A stretch of 64,000 bases of DNA from [Clostridium] citroniae WAL-17108 (GTDB lineage: Bacteria > Bacillota > Clostridia > Lachnospirales > Lachnospiraceae): positions 38,787-102,786 of the forward strand of contig NZ_JH376434.1 in the NCBI RefSeq assembly GCF_000233455.1, written 5' to 3'. The notes under the pieces are model-generated. The model had not been told where the DNA came from. It searched no databases and saw only the letters and a program-made list of their open reading frames with translations. This document shows, piece by piece, positions 43,221-51,733 of this stretch (positions are counted from its first letter, which is position 1; every line of letters begins with the position of its first letter). The position numbers were made by a program, and so were the translations under genes.

Positions 43221-44612
43221 ATGAAACGAAGACTTGCAGCAATGATGATGGCGGTTGTGTTGACAGGCGGCAGCGTGATGGGGTGTGCCGGCAGCGGGGG
43301 CTCTGCATCTGCACCGGATCAGGGGACGGCAGAGGCCGTATCGGCCCAGGCGGCAGGGGAAGCTGCACCGGCCGGTTCGGAAGGTGACCAGGAAGCGGAT
43401 CCTGAGATCAAAAGTGATGTGACGTACACCCTGAGCTTCTGGCACGGTGCCACGGATGATGTGCGCCAGCAGATGTATGATCATGGGATCCAGCGTTTTA
43501 ATAAGGCATATCCGAATGTTACGGTGGAACAGACCCGCCTGGACAGTGATGCGTACAAGACAAAGATCAAAACCGTCATGGGGGCAGGGGCCACGGATAT
43601 CCCGGATGTATTTATGAACTGGGGCGGCGATGTGCTTAAGACATACATTGAATATGGATTAGTGGCTGATATTACGGATCTCATCGCACCGTATAAGGAT
43701 GAATACTATGACTTTGAGTTCGGCATTTCCACCTTTGACGACAGGATCTATGGAATGGGGATCGGAATCGCGCCTTCCGTGATATTTTATAATACGGAGA
43801 TATTTAACAAATTGAATCTGGAAGTACCTGCAACATGGGAAGAACTGGATGCCGTATGTGCCAGCCTGAAGGACGCAGGCTATGTCCCCTTTGCATTGGG
43901 GAATAAGAATAAGTGGCCGGGACTGCTGGAATATACCATGCTGGGTGTGAACCTGGGGGGAGAGGAGATGTCCAAGGGGCTTTCCAACAGGACCGTTTCT
44001 TTTGATAATGAGCATTTTATCGAGGCCGGACGCCGCATATCCGCGTTTTCTCAAAAAGGCTACTATCCGGACGGGACCAATGGAATCGACCATAATGCAG
44101 GCGGCAGCCGTATGCTGTTCTATAATGAAGTGGCGGCCATGTTTATCATGACCAATGGATTCCTGAGCAATTGTGTGGCTGAGGATGCAGAGTTTTATGA
44201 AAAGGTGGGCACCTTCCCATATCCGGCCTGCAATGACTCCGGGGAACTGGGCATTGTTGCCGGTGGAAATGTATTCTCCATCTCATCCCAGTGTGAATAT
44301 CCGGAGATGGCAGCAGATTTCCTGTATTATCTCACCAATGCGGATTTCAGCCAGGACTATATTGACGCCGGAAACTGCTTTACAGGCGCAAAGGATGTAA
44401 CGATCAGTGACCCGCTGGTCCAGGAACAGTTTGATAACCTGATCCAGGCCGACTGGACCCAGAATTTCTACGACCAGCAGTTTGTTGCAGAGCTGGGCGA
44501 AGCGTTCAAGGACTATACCCAGGCCCTTTACGGAGGTACCATGACACCGGAGGAAGCGGCCGCAGGTCTTGAGAAGGTAGCGGTTGAATGTTACGGAGAA
44601 CTGAAACAGTAA
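43221..44612 (+). CDS. ABC sugar transporter, substrate-binding lipoprotein
   Basis: A signal peptide with lipobox VMGC (Cys22) is followed by a Gly/Ser/Ala linker and an SBP_bac_1 domain (TYTLSFWHGATDD...GIQRFNKAYPNVTVEQ). Class 1 binding proteins of this group bind oligosaccharides outside the membrane and deliver them to two permeases, encoded next. No ATPase gene is present, as often when a shared MsmX-type ATPase serves several importers. Confidence 0.95.
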   Translation: MKRRLAAMMMAVVLTGGSVMGCAGSGGSASAPDQGTAEAVSAQAAGEAAPAGSEGDQEADPEIKSDVTYTLSFWHGATDDVRQQMYDHGIQRFNKAYPNVTVEQTRLDSDAYKTKIKTVMGAGATDIPDVFMNWGGDVLKTYIEYGLVADITDLIAPYKDEYYDFEFGISTFDDRIYGMGIGIAPSVIFYNTEIFNKLNLEVPATWEELDAVCASLKDAGYVPFALGNKNKWPGLLEYTMLGVNLGGEEMSKGLSNRTVSFDNEHFIEAGRRISAFSQKGYYPDGTNGIDHNAGGSRMLFYNEVAAMFIMTNGFLSNCVAEDAEFYEKVGTFPYPACNDSGELGIVAGGNVFSISSQCEYPEMAADFLYYLTNADFSQDYIDAGNCFTGAKDVTISDPLVQEQFDNLIQADWTQNFYDQQFVAELGEAFKDYTQALYGGTMTPEEAAAGLEKVAVECYGELKQ

Positions 44613-44643
44613 TCCGTTCATGCCTGTAAGTTAAGGAGGCCCT

Positions 44644-45618
44644 ATGTCTGATCATACCAATGCCGCGGGGCTTGACATACCTGTTCAGAAAAAAGGCAGG
44701 ACCATTTCGGTCAAGCGTATTCTGACCATTTTGGTATTTATAGCTCCAACACTGTTTTTTTATGGATTTTATAATGTTTTTGCCATTGGCAAAACAATCT
44801 ATTTCAGTTTTTTGGACTGGAATGGTATAATGTCGGAAGGATGGGCCGGGTGGGACAATTGGGTCCGCCTGGTCCACGATCCCAATGTATGGAATGCCCT
44901 TAAGAACAACCTGATCTTAATGGTGACATCCATCTGTATCCAGCTTCCTGGAGCATTGATCCTTGCGCTGCTGATCAATTCCAGGCTGAAGGGGGTGCGG
45001 ATATACAAAGCGCTTTGGTTTTTGCCCGTGCTGCTTTCCACATCAGCCACCGGTATTCTGTGGAATTTGATGTATGACCCGAATTTCGGCCTTTTGCAGG
45101 CCGTTCTTCGGGGAATTGGAAAGGGGAATCTGGTAAAGGGCTGGCTGGGAGAACCGGCATATGCGCTGCCGTGCGTTCTCATTGTTATATGCTGGACATT
45201 TATCCCCTTTTATATGATCCTTTTAAAAGCGGGGCTGACTAATGTGCCGGGGGAACTGATGGAGTCAGCCAAACTGGACGGGGCCAGCAGCTGGCAGTGT
45301 TTCTGGAATGTGACCTTTCCGCTCCTGCTGCCCACCATACGGACAGCCGCCCTGCTGAATATTGTGGGGTCCTTAAAGTATTTTGATCTGATCTGGATCA
45401 TGACAGGGGGAGGGCCCAGCGGCGCCAGTGAACTGGTCGCCACCTATCTCTATAAGCAGGGGATCCAGGGATGGAATATGGGATATGCCAGCGCCATTGC
45501 CAGCTTTTTGTTCCTGTTCTGCGGAACCTTTGCCATTGTGTACTATGGAGCAACCTCGGCCTTTGGAGAGATCGGCGGCGAGCGTTCCAGGAAATCAGGG
45601 AGGAGGAAGACAGGTTGA
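44644..45618 (+). CDS. ABC sugar transporter permease (MalF/UgpA type)
   Basis: The 324-residue protein has six helices and the cytoplasmic EAA loop (ELMESAKLDGASSWQCFWNVTFPLL) that docks the ATPase. It has a 25-residue N-terminal extension before the first helix. Its stop overlaps the next permease start (TTGA), so the two are translationally coupled. Confidence 0.95.
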   Translation: MSDHTNAAGLDIPVQKKGRTISVKRILTILVFIAPTLFFYGFYNVFAIGKTIYFSFLDWNGIMSEGWAGWDNWVRLVHDPNVWNALKNNLILMVTSICIQLPGALILALLINSRLKGVRIYKALWFLPVLLSTSATGILWNLMYDPNFGLLQAVLRGIGKGNLVKGWLGEPAYALPCVLIVICWTFIPFYMILLKAGLTNVPGELMESAKLDGASSWQCFWNVTFPLLLPTIRTAALLNIVGSLKYFDLIWIMTGGGPSGASELVATYLYKQGIQGWNMGYASAIASFLFLFCGTFAIVYYGATSAFGEIGGERSRKSGRRKTG

Positions 45619-46454
45619 AAGACAATGCAGGTTTACTAAAAGGGATCGTCCGCGCGCTTCAATACGCCCTTTGTCTGATCATAACAGTCATCACCGTGTA
45701 TCCCTTTATATTTATTATCATGACATCCTTTAAGACACAAAAGGAGTATTTTGGAAGTGCGTGGGGATTTCCAGCCTCCCTTTGCCTGGATAATTTCAGG
45801 CTGGTCCTTACCGGGGATTTTTTAAAGTATTTCCTAAACAGCATTATTGTGTGCGTTTCAGCGGTGGTTCTGGTGATCCTCTGTTCCACCATGGTAAGCT
45901 TTGCCATATCCAAGCTTCGTTTTAAAGGGGCAGAGCTGTTATTTGCAGTTATTATGATAGGGATGATGATCCCGGTCCATACGACCCTGATACCGATCTA
46001 TGTGATTTCCAAGGACCTGAATATTTACAATCATCTGATCGCCCTCATCGGCCCATATGTAAGCTTCAGCATTCCCATCTCCACGGTTATCATCACCCAG
46101 TTTTTCAGGGATATTCCACACGAGATCGAGGAAGCGGCCATTATAGACGGGTGCGGATCATTTTCACTGTACGGACGCATTATCATGCCCCTGGCCAAAC
46201 CTGCGGTATCCACGGTTGTCATCTATGACATTCTCCATACCTGGAATGAATTCATTTATGCAATGACGCTGGTGGACAGCAAGAACAGGATGACGCTTCC
46301 CGTGGGCCTTAAGAACTTTTACGGGGAGGCGGCAGTAAACATACCAGCTATTATGTGTGCTGTTTTTATCAGTTCACTGCCGGTGATCATTGCCTATTTC
46401 TCAGCACAGGAGCAGATATCCAACGGGTTGACCCAGGGGGCGGTGAAGGGGTAG
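45615..46454 (+). CDS. ABC sugar transporter permease (MalG type)
   Basis: The start is TTG 45615, 8 nt after AGGAGG and overlapping the previous stop; the frame is open further upstream but lies inside the partner permease gene. The 279-residue protein is the family's usual length, with six helices and the EAA loop EIEEAAIIDGCGSFSLYGRIIMPLAKP. It forms the heterodimeric channel with the upstream permease. Confidence 0.94.
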   Translation: MKDNAGLLKGIVRALQYALCLIITVITVYPFIFIIMTSFKTQKEYFGSAWGFPASLCLDNFRLVLTGDFLKYFLNSIIVCVSAVVLVILCSTMVSFAISKLRFKGAELLFAVIMIGMMIPVHTTLIPIYVISKDLNIYNHLIALIGPYVSFSIPISTVIITQFFRDIPHEIEEAAIIDGCGSFSLYGRIIMPLAKPAVSTVVIYDILHTWNEFIYAMTLVDSKNRMTLPVGLKNFYGEAAVNIPAIMCAVFISSLPVIIAYFSAQEQISNGLTQGAVKG

Positions 46455-46524
46455 GCGCGCCCGGTAAAGGGCGGATCATCCGGCGGACGGAACAAAACAG
46501 ATATCATCTGGAGGAGGACTTATT

Positions 46525-48522
46525 ATGGAATATTATGTATCTGCCAAGGGATCTTTGACAGGAGACGGTTCGAGACAGGCGCCTTTTTGCAGGATCACAC
46601 AGGCAGCGGAAATTGCCCTGCCCGGGGATAAAGTGATCGTAGCACCGGGAATCTACCGGGAGTGTGTGAACCCTAAGCATGGAGGAACCTCTGACCGGGA
46701 CAGGATCGTATATTGTTCCGAGGTCCCGGGAGCCGCGGTTATCAGCGGCGCTGAGGAGATAAAGGAGTGGACCCATGTAAAGGATGATACATGGATGACA
46801 AGGATTCCGGACGGATTCTTCAGCGGTTATAATCCGTACACCACAGAGGTATACGGAGACTGGTACCGGGGGCTGGGAAGAGTCAACCATGTGGGACAGG
46901 TGTATTGTAACGGTCAGGCACTCTATGAAGAGGACAGCCTGGACAAACTATATAGTGACGAACCGCTGGAATGGGCGTGGGATAGGGAATATTCCAGGCA
47001 GCACAAATGGTACACCGTGCAGGACGGAGACAGTACGGTAATCTACGCCAGGTTTCCGGACGGGACACCGGCGGAGAACCTTGTGGAGATCAATGTGCGG
47101 CGCAGAGTATTTTTCCCGGAACAGACCCATACCAATTATATCACGGTTTCCGGATTTGTTTTAAAGCAGGCAGCCACCCAGTGGGCACCGCCCACCGCAT
47201 TCCAGGACGGACTGATCGGTCCCCACTGGAGCGTGGGGTGGATCATAGAGGACTGCGAGATCTCAGACTCCAGATGTTCAGGCGTCAGTCTGGGAAAGTG
47301 CTGGCATCCTTCGGATAACCGCTGGACAAAGGACCGTATTAAATCTGGAACACAGCTGGAGCGGGACCTGGTGCACTACGCGCAGCACACGGGATGGAGC
47401 AAGGAGACAGTGGGATCCCACATTGTACGCCGCAACAAGATATTTAACTGCGGACAGACAGGCATTGTGGGTCATCTGGGAGGGATCTTTTCACTGATCG
47501 AGGGGAATGAGATCCATCATATTAATACATACGGGGAGTTTTCCGGTTCGGAACTGGGCGGTATTAAACTCCATGGAGCGATCGATACCGTGATACGCCG
47601 CAATCATATCCACCACTGCCACAGGGGGATATGGCTGGACTGGCAGACACAGGGGACCAGGGTTTCCTGCAACCTGTTCCACGATAACCACGGGGAGGAG
47701 GACACCAGGATCAGTGAGGACCTGTATATTGAGGTGAGCCACGGACCTGCCCTTGTTGACAATAATTTGTTCCTTTCCAGGTTTGCGCTGAGGGAGCGTT
47801 CCCAGGGATTGGCCTTTGTCCACAATATCATTGCCGGTCCCATTGACATCGGAAGTTCGGAGGGCAGGTTTACGCCTTATCATTTCCCGCATGAGACTGA
47901 TATCATGGGCTGCATGACAATTAACAATGGTGATGACCGGTTTTATAATAATATATTTATCCAGCCGGATCTGCCTGAGGAGAAAAGGCAGGTGCGCAAC
48001 CCGGAGGTGGCCAGGCTGGTGGGTATGAATCCCCAGGTAAATATAGAGGCAGGGCTTCATATTTATGATGACTATCCACTTCACGATGAATATTATTACC
48101 AGTTTACAGATGAGGGCACGCCGGAGACCTCATGGGGACGCCGTTATGACTATAATAGCCATCTCCCCATGTATGTCAGCGGGAATGCATATTTTAACGG
48201 CGCCAAACCTTATGCAAAGGAACGCCTTAATTATGTGGACAGGGAGAACAGGATCTATTTTGAACTGGTTAAAAGGGAGGGAGCCTATTATTTCCGCACC
48301 AATCTCTATGACCATCTGCCTCAGATGGAGACAGAGTTTGTCTCCACGTCAATGTTGGGAAATGCCTTTGAGACCGAACAGCCATATGAGAACCCGGACG
48401 GTTCGCCGCTGCGCATAGAGGAAGACTTTCTGGGCATCAGACGGGGACAGCATCCCACACCGGGACCCTTTGAATACACAGGAGAGGGCCGGAATTTTAA
48501 AGAACTGAGAGTATTGCCGTAA
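46525..48522 (+). CDS. Right-handed parallel beta-helix protein, probable glycan-active enzyme
   Basis: The 665-residue protein starts like many pectate-lyase-fold enzymes (YYVSAKGSLTGDGSRQAPFCRITQAAEIALPGDKVIVAPGIYRE), then has SGAEEIKEWT and repeated helix rungs (IVRRNKIFNCGQTGIVGHLGGIFSLIEGNEIHHI). Such proteins are GH141-like glycosidases, lyases or epimerases; the family is not fixed from sequence alone. There is no signal peptide, so it should act on imported oligosaccharide. It follows the ABC permeases and is coupled to the next gene. Confidence 0.75.
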   Translation: MEYYVSAKGSLTGDGSRQAPFCRITQAAEIALPGDKVIVAPGIYRECVNPKHGGTSDRDRIVYCSEVPGAAVISGAEEIKEWTHVKDDTWMTRIPDGFFSGYNPYTTEVYGDWYRGLGRVNHVGQVYCNGQALYEEDSLDKLYSDEPLEWAWDREYSRQHKWYTVQDGDSTVIYARFPDGTPAENLVEINVRRRVFFPEQTHTNYITVSGFVLKQAATQWAPPTAFQDGLIGPHWSVGWIIEDCEISDSRCSGVSLGKCWHPSDNRWTKDRIKSGTQLERDLVHYAQHTGWSKETVGSHIVRRNKIFNCGQTGIVGHLGGIFSLIEGNEIHHINTYGEFSGSELGGIKLHGAIDTVIRRNHIHHCHRGIWLDWQTQGTRVSCNLFHDNHGEEDTRISEDLYIEVSHGPALVDNNLFLSRFALRERSQGLAFVHNIIAGPIDIGSSEGRFTPYHFPHETDIMGCMTINNGDDRFYNNIFIQPDLPEEKRQVRNPEVARLVGMNPQVNIEAGLHIYDDYPLHDEYYYQFTDEGTPETSWGRRYDYNSHLPMYVSGNAYFNGAKPYAKERLNYVDRENRIYFELVKREGAYYFRTNLYDHLPQMETEFVSTSMLGNAFETEQPYENPDGSPLRIEEDFLGIRRGQHPTPGPFEYTGEGRNFKELRVLP

Positions 48523-49466
48523 TGGAACATATCATATTCAGCCTCAATTCAGTCATACCTGTATTCATGGTAATGGGAATCGGCTTTTATTTAGGGAAAA
48601 AGAAGATATTGACAGGGGATTTTGTGTCACAGGCCACATCCCTGGTGTTTTATACCGCGCTTCCGGCCAAGTTATTCCTGGATGTATCACGCAGTAACTT
48701 CAGCGAATGCCTGGATATCAGGTTTACCGCCTATCTGTTGATCTGTACCTGCGTGTCCTTTGCAGTGGCATGGACTTTATGTGTCCTGCTGGTTAAGGAC
48801 AGGACCGCTGTAAGCGCGGTGGTTCACAGTGCCTTTAGGGGGAATTTTGTGTATTTGGGCCTTCCGATCTGCCAGAGCATTCTGGGCAGGGAGTCTGTGC
48901 CGTCCACGATTATGGTGGTCACCTTTGTGCTGCCTTTCTACAATGTACTGGCTACGATCGTATTATCCTACTATGATCCTTTGGGCCGGAAGGTTAGCTG
49001 GAAGAAGATGCTTAAGGATATTTTGACCAATCCCATGATCGTGGCCATTCTTGCAGCCCTGCCCTTTTCCCTGATGCACATCAGCCTTCCATCCGCTGTG
49101 GACAAGGCCCTGTCTTATCTGGGGCAGCTTTCAACCCCCATGGCTCTTATTCTGATCGGAGCAGGAACCAGGCCCTCCGCCTTTGCAGGCAGGGGGGCAT
49201 GGATCATGTTTGGGGCTGTCTATAAGGTAGTGGTCACTCCCCTTCTTTTTGCGGTTCCCATGCTGTGGCTGGGATTTAACCCGGAGCAGATGGTGACTGC
49301 CTTTGTGATGTTTGCGGTTCCATCAGCCATGAATGTCTATATTGTGACAAAAAAGATGGGGGGAGATGGTGAGCTGGGGGCTGCCGTTATTACGGTTTCC
49401 ATGCTGCTTTCCGCTGTCACGCTGCCGGCAGGGATATGGTGGTTACGATTTATGGGAATGGCATAA
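48522..49466 (+). CDS. AEC-family transporter (intact copy)
   Basis: The 314-residue protein has about ten helices and the auxin-efflux-carrier signature (FMVMGIGFYLGKKKIL; AFVMFAVPSAMNVYIVTKKMGGD). Bacterial members carry organic acids such as malate or malonate. The ATG overlaps the previous stop (TAATG). It is the intact homologue of the pseudogene at 60448-60831. It may export or import an acid produced from the uronide. Confidence 0.92.
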   Translation: MEHIIFSLNSVIPVFMVMGIGFYLGKKKILTGDFVSQATSLVFYTALPAKLFLDVSRSNFSECLDIRFTAYLLICTCVSFAVAWTLCVLLVKDRTAVSAVVHSAFRGNFVYLGLPICQSILGRESVPSTIMVVTFVLPFYNVLATIVLSYYDPLGRKVSWKKMLKDILTNPMIVAILAALPFSLMHISLPSAVDKALSYLGQLSTPMALILIGAGTRPSAFAGRGAWIMFGAVYKVVVTPLLFAVPMLWLGFNPEQMVTAFVMFAVPSAMNVYIVTKKMGGDGELGAAVITVSMLLSAVTLPAGIWWLRFMGMA

Positions 49467-49478
49467 GGGATTTTTGTG

Positions 49479-49511
49479 AGCCGCAGATCATACGTTCTGC
49501 GGCTTCTTTTA
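49479..49511. terminator. Intrinsic terminator after the AEC gene
   Basis: AGCCGCAGA pairs with TCTGCGGCT around ATCATACGT, and TCTTTT follows. It separates convergent transcription units. Confidence 0.82.
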
Positions 49512-49562
49512 TGCTTCATGATTTTTTCCTCAGATAAGAAGAAGGATGCGCCTTAAGCTCCG

Positions 49563-50159
49563 TTACAGGTGATGCAGCCCTGCCCGGTACAGTTCCCAGG
49601 CAACCCGGGCGCTCTCTTCCAGCTCCTCCAGGCAGTAGAACGCATCCATTACTGTTTTGCCGGGCACAACCGGACCATGGTTCCTTAACAGATATCCCTG
49701 GCTTTCATGGACACGTTCCCTGAATGCGGCAAACAGTGCATCGGAGCCAGGCTTTTCGTAGGGGACCAGTCCAACAGTGCCCAGCTTCATTTTCAGATAA
49801 GGAGTATGGTCCGGAATACAATCGTGCTCCGAAAGGTCAGGTACAAATGTCCACAGCACGGAGTAGGTGCTATGGGTATGGATCACGGCTCCAATATCCT
49901 CTGATTTCTCATAAAGAGCCAGATGCAGAGGCCATTCCTTGCTGGGCTTTTTACCGGACACAGGTGTTCCGTCCAGGCTGATTGCTGTAAAATCCTCTTC
50001 ACTCATAGTGCCGAAGCAGGAACCGCTGGCACTGATATAGATAAGGTCATTGTGACGGAAACTCATATTGGCCGAGGAACCGGCCGTCTTTCCCCGCTGA
50101 AACAGGCTGTGGGCAGCCCATACAGCGGAGTTCAGTTTATCATGTAATACAGAATCCAT
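49563..50159 (-). CDS. Class II aldolase, OtnC-like 3-oxo-tetronate 4-phosphate decarboxylase
   Basis: The 198-residue class II aldolase/adducin protein has metal ligands in VIHTHSTYS and LLRNHGPVV and a catalytic Glu in the GMPVSGKKPSKEW-like region. Alone it could be a fuculose- or ribulose-phosphate aldolase. Next to an OtnK-type kinase, the OtnC role (4-phospho-3-oxo-tetronate to a triose phosphate plus CO2) is more likely. It is 33 nt downstream of the kinase. Confidence 0.82.
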   Translation of the reverse strand: MDSVLHDKLNSAVWAAHSLFQRGKTAGSSANMSFRHNDLIYISASGSCFGTMSEEDFTAISLDGTPVSGKKPSKEWPLHLALYEKSEDIGAVIHTHSTYSVLWTFVPDLSEHDCIPDHTPYLKMKLGTVGLVPYEKPGSDALFAAFRERVHESQGYLLRNHGPVVPGKTVMDAFYCLEELEESARVAWELYRAGLHHL

Positions 50160-50192
50160 TTTTCCCTCCAGATCATTATGTTGGTGTCCTTG

Positions 50193-51479
50193 TTACTTGG
50201 ATGTCATTGTAAGGGCGCGGCCAAAGAAATCCTCCTGCCCAAAGTTTCCGCTTTTGAGGATCAGACGGATATCCGGCCGTTCCGCCGGTACCATGATAGG
50301 TACTCCGGGAGCCACACTTTCCCCCATCCAATAGGAGGAGAATCCCAGCCCTTTGGTCACTGCGCCGGAGGTCTCTCCCCCCGCGGAGATGATCCTGGTG
50401 TAGCCCTGTTCCACGGCACGGACTGCCAGCCGGGCTGTGGTGCCTTCCAGCATGTCTGCTACTTTTTCTATACCTAGTTTTTGGAATTCCTTCACTTTTT
50501 CAGGGGTATCGGAGCTGTACACAAGGACCGTATCAGGGCTGCTGCTGTGCGTTTCTATGAACTGCCATGCATCTTCCAGGGTCTGCTTTCCATCCAGCAT
50601 GGCTGCCGGATCCAGTTTATAACATGGTTTTCCCTGGCTTTGGTACCATGCGATCTGTCCCAGGGTGGCCTTGGAACAGCTTCCTGCCAACAGCAGGGCC
50701 TTTCCATCAGTACCGCTCTCGGGTATGTGGCCTTCTGAGGAGAGCCTGCTTGTCCACATTTGCGCCAATGGCTCCAGAAGTCCGCTTCCTCCTGTGAGAA
50801 GGGGAAGATGGCCGAAAGCAGCGGCAATCCGGCTGCCGTCTTCAGGTTCTTTATAATCAGGGATCAGGTAGAGGGGGGATCCGAGAACCTGTTCCAATGA
50901 TCCGGGGGAGAAATGTTCCACTTCTTCCGTGGTAAGGCAGCGGCATTCATAGCGGCTCTGAGGTTCCATCAGCTTATCAATCCTGCAGTCCCACATGGGG
51001 GTCAGGGGATGGTTCTTCATATGGCTCTCGTGGAGGGGAACATCGTTGACCAGGAGCATTCCGTGTTCCACCGTTCGCCCATTGACCGGAAGAGCGGGGC
51101 AAAGCAATGTGTAAGGGGCCTTCATAAGGTCCATTAAGGCATCGGCTACCGGCCCGATATTGCCTTTGGGGGTGGAATCAAAGGTGGAACAATATTTAAA
51201 ATAGGTCTGCTTAACGCCCTGAGCCAGCAGAAAGCGGGCGGCCCTAAGACTGTCGGCCACGGCCCGGCTGGTTTCCTGGGTTCTTGATTTTAATGCAATG
51301 ACAATGGCCTGGGCATCGTCAGGGCGGTCCGGGGAACGATGGCGGTCCGGGCCTTTTTCTAAAGCCGGTTGATCCGGGATTCCGTTGTAAAGGCGGACGC
51401 TCATACCTCCTTTTACCAGAAAGGAAGCCGCGTCACTGGCCCCGGTGAAATCATCGGCAATGCATCCTAATACAGCCAT
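50193..51479 (-). CDS. Four-carbon acid sugar kinase, OtnK/DtnK family
   Basis: The start at MAVLGCIADDFTGASDAA (51479) follows AAGGAGG; the longer frame is unsupported. The 428-residue protein has the DUF1537 N-domain with DDFTGA and sugar-binding segments, and a C-domain with SAGGETSGAVTKGLG (ATP site). These kinases phosphorylate 3-oxo-tetronates, D-threonate or D-erythronate. A sigma-54 promoter lies upstream. Confidence 0.9.
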   Translation of the reverse strand: MAVLGCIADDFTGASDAASFLVKGGMSVRLYNGIPDQPALEKGPDRHRSPDRPDDAQAIVIALKSRTQETSRAVADSLRAARFLLAQGVKQTYFKYCSTFDSTPKGNIGPVADALMDLMKAPYTLLCPALPVNGRTVEHGMLLVNDVPLHESHMKNHPLTPMWDCRIDKLMEPQSRYECRCLTTEEVEHFSPGSLEQVLGSPLYLIPDYKEPEDGSRIAAAFGHLPLLTGGSGLLEPLAQMWTSRLSSEGHIPESGTDGKALLLAGSCSKATLGQIAWYQSQGKPCYKLDPAAMLDGKQTLEDAWQFIETHSSSPDTVLVYSSDTPEKVKEFQKLGIEKVADMLEGTTARLAVRAVEQGYTRIISAGGETSGAVTKGLGFSSYWMGESVAPGVPIMVPAERPDIRLILKSGNFGQEDFFGRALTMTSK

Positions 51480-51527
51480 GGGTATACCTCCTTTTACCTT
51501 GCGGTATTTCATTTATACCTATTATAC

Positions 51528-51544
51528 AGCAATTTTCATGCCAG
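51528..51544 (-). promoter_or_regulatory. Sigma-54 promoter of the otnK-otnC-like pair
   Basis: On the minus strand: CTGGCATGAAAATTGCT, with -24 GG and -12 GC exactly 10 nt apart. The expected start gives a 5' leader of about 40 nt to the kinase ATG. TGCAAC/GTTGCA repeats lie about 100-175 nt upstream, the usual distance for an enhancer. Confidence 0.85.
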
Positions 51545-51632
51545 ACGTAATAATAATTTTTTATGTCTTTACATTCCAGGCAAAAACCGCGCCGGTACAG
51601 GAATGGGGAAAATGATCCCTCCATTCTGTCTC

Positions 51633-51704
51633 TTGACTGTAAATGTTGCAGCGTTGTATAATCAAAACAATGCAACATTTTCGCAACACAACATTTTTGC
51701 AACA
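51633..51704 (+). promoter_or_regulatory. Sigma-A promoter of PrpR-type activator 1, overlapped by TGCAACA repeats
   Basis: TTGACT (51633-51638), an 18-nt spacer, TATAAT (51657-51662). TGTTGCA (51644-51650) lies in the spacer. TGCAACA (51671-51677), CGCAACA (51682-51688) and TGCAACA (51698-51704) lie in the leader. TGTTGCA/TGCAACA form an inverted pair centred at 51660. The layout suits autorepression plus enhancer function for the divergent sigma-54 promoter. Confidence 0.78.
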
Positions 51705-51733
51705 TCTATTATGATAAAACATGGGGGTAAACT

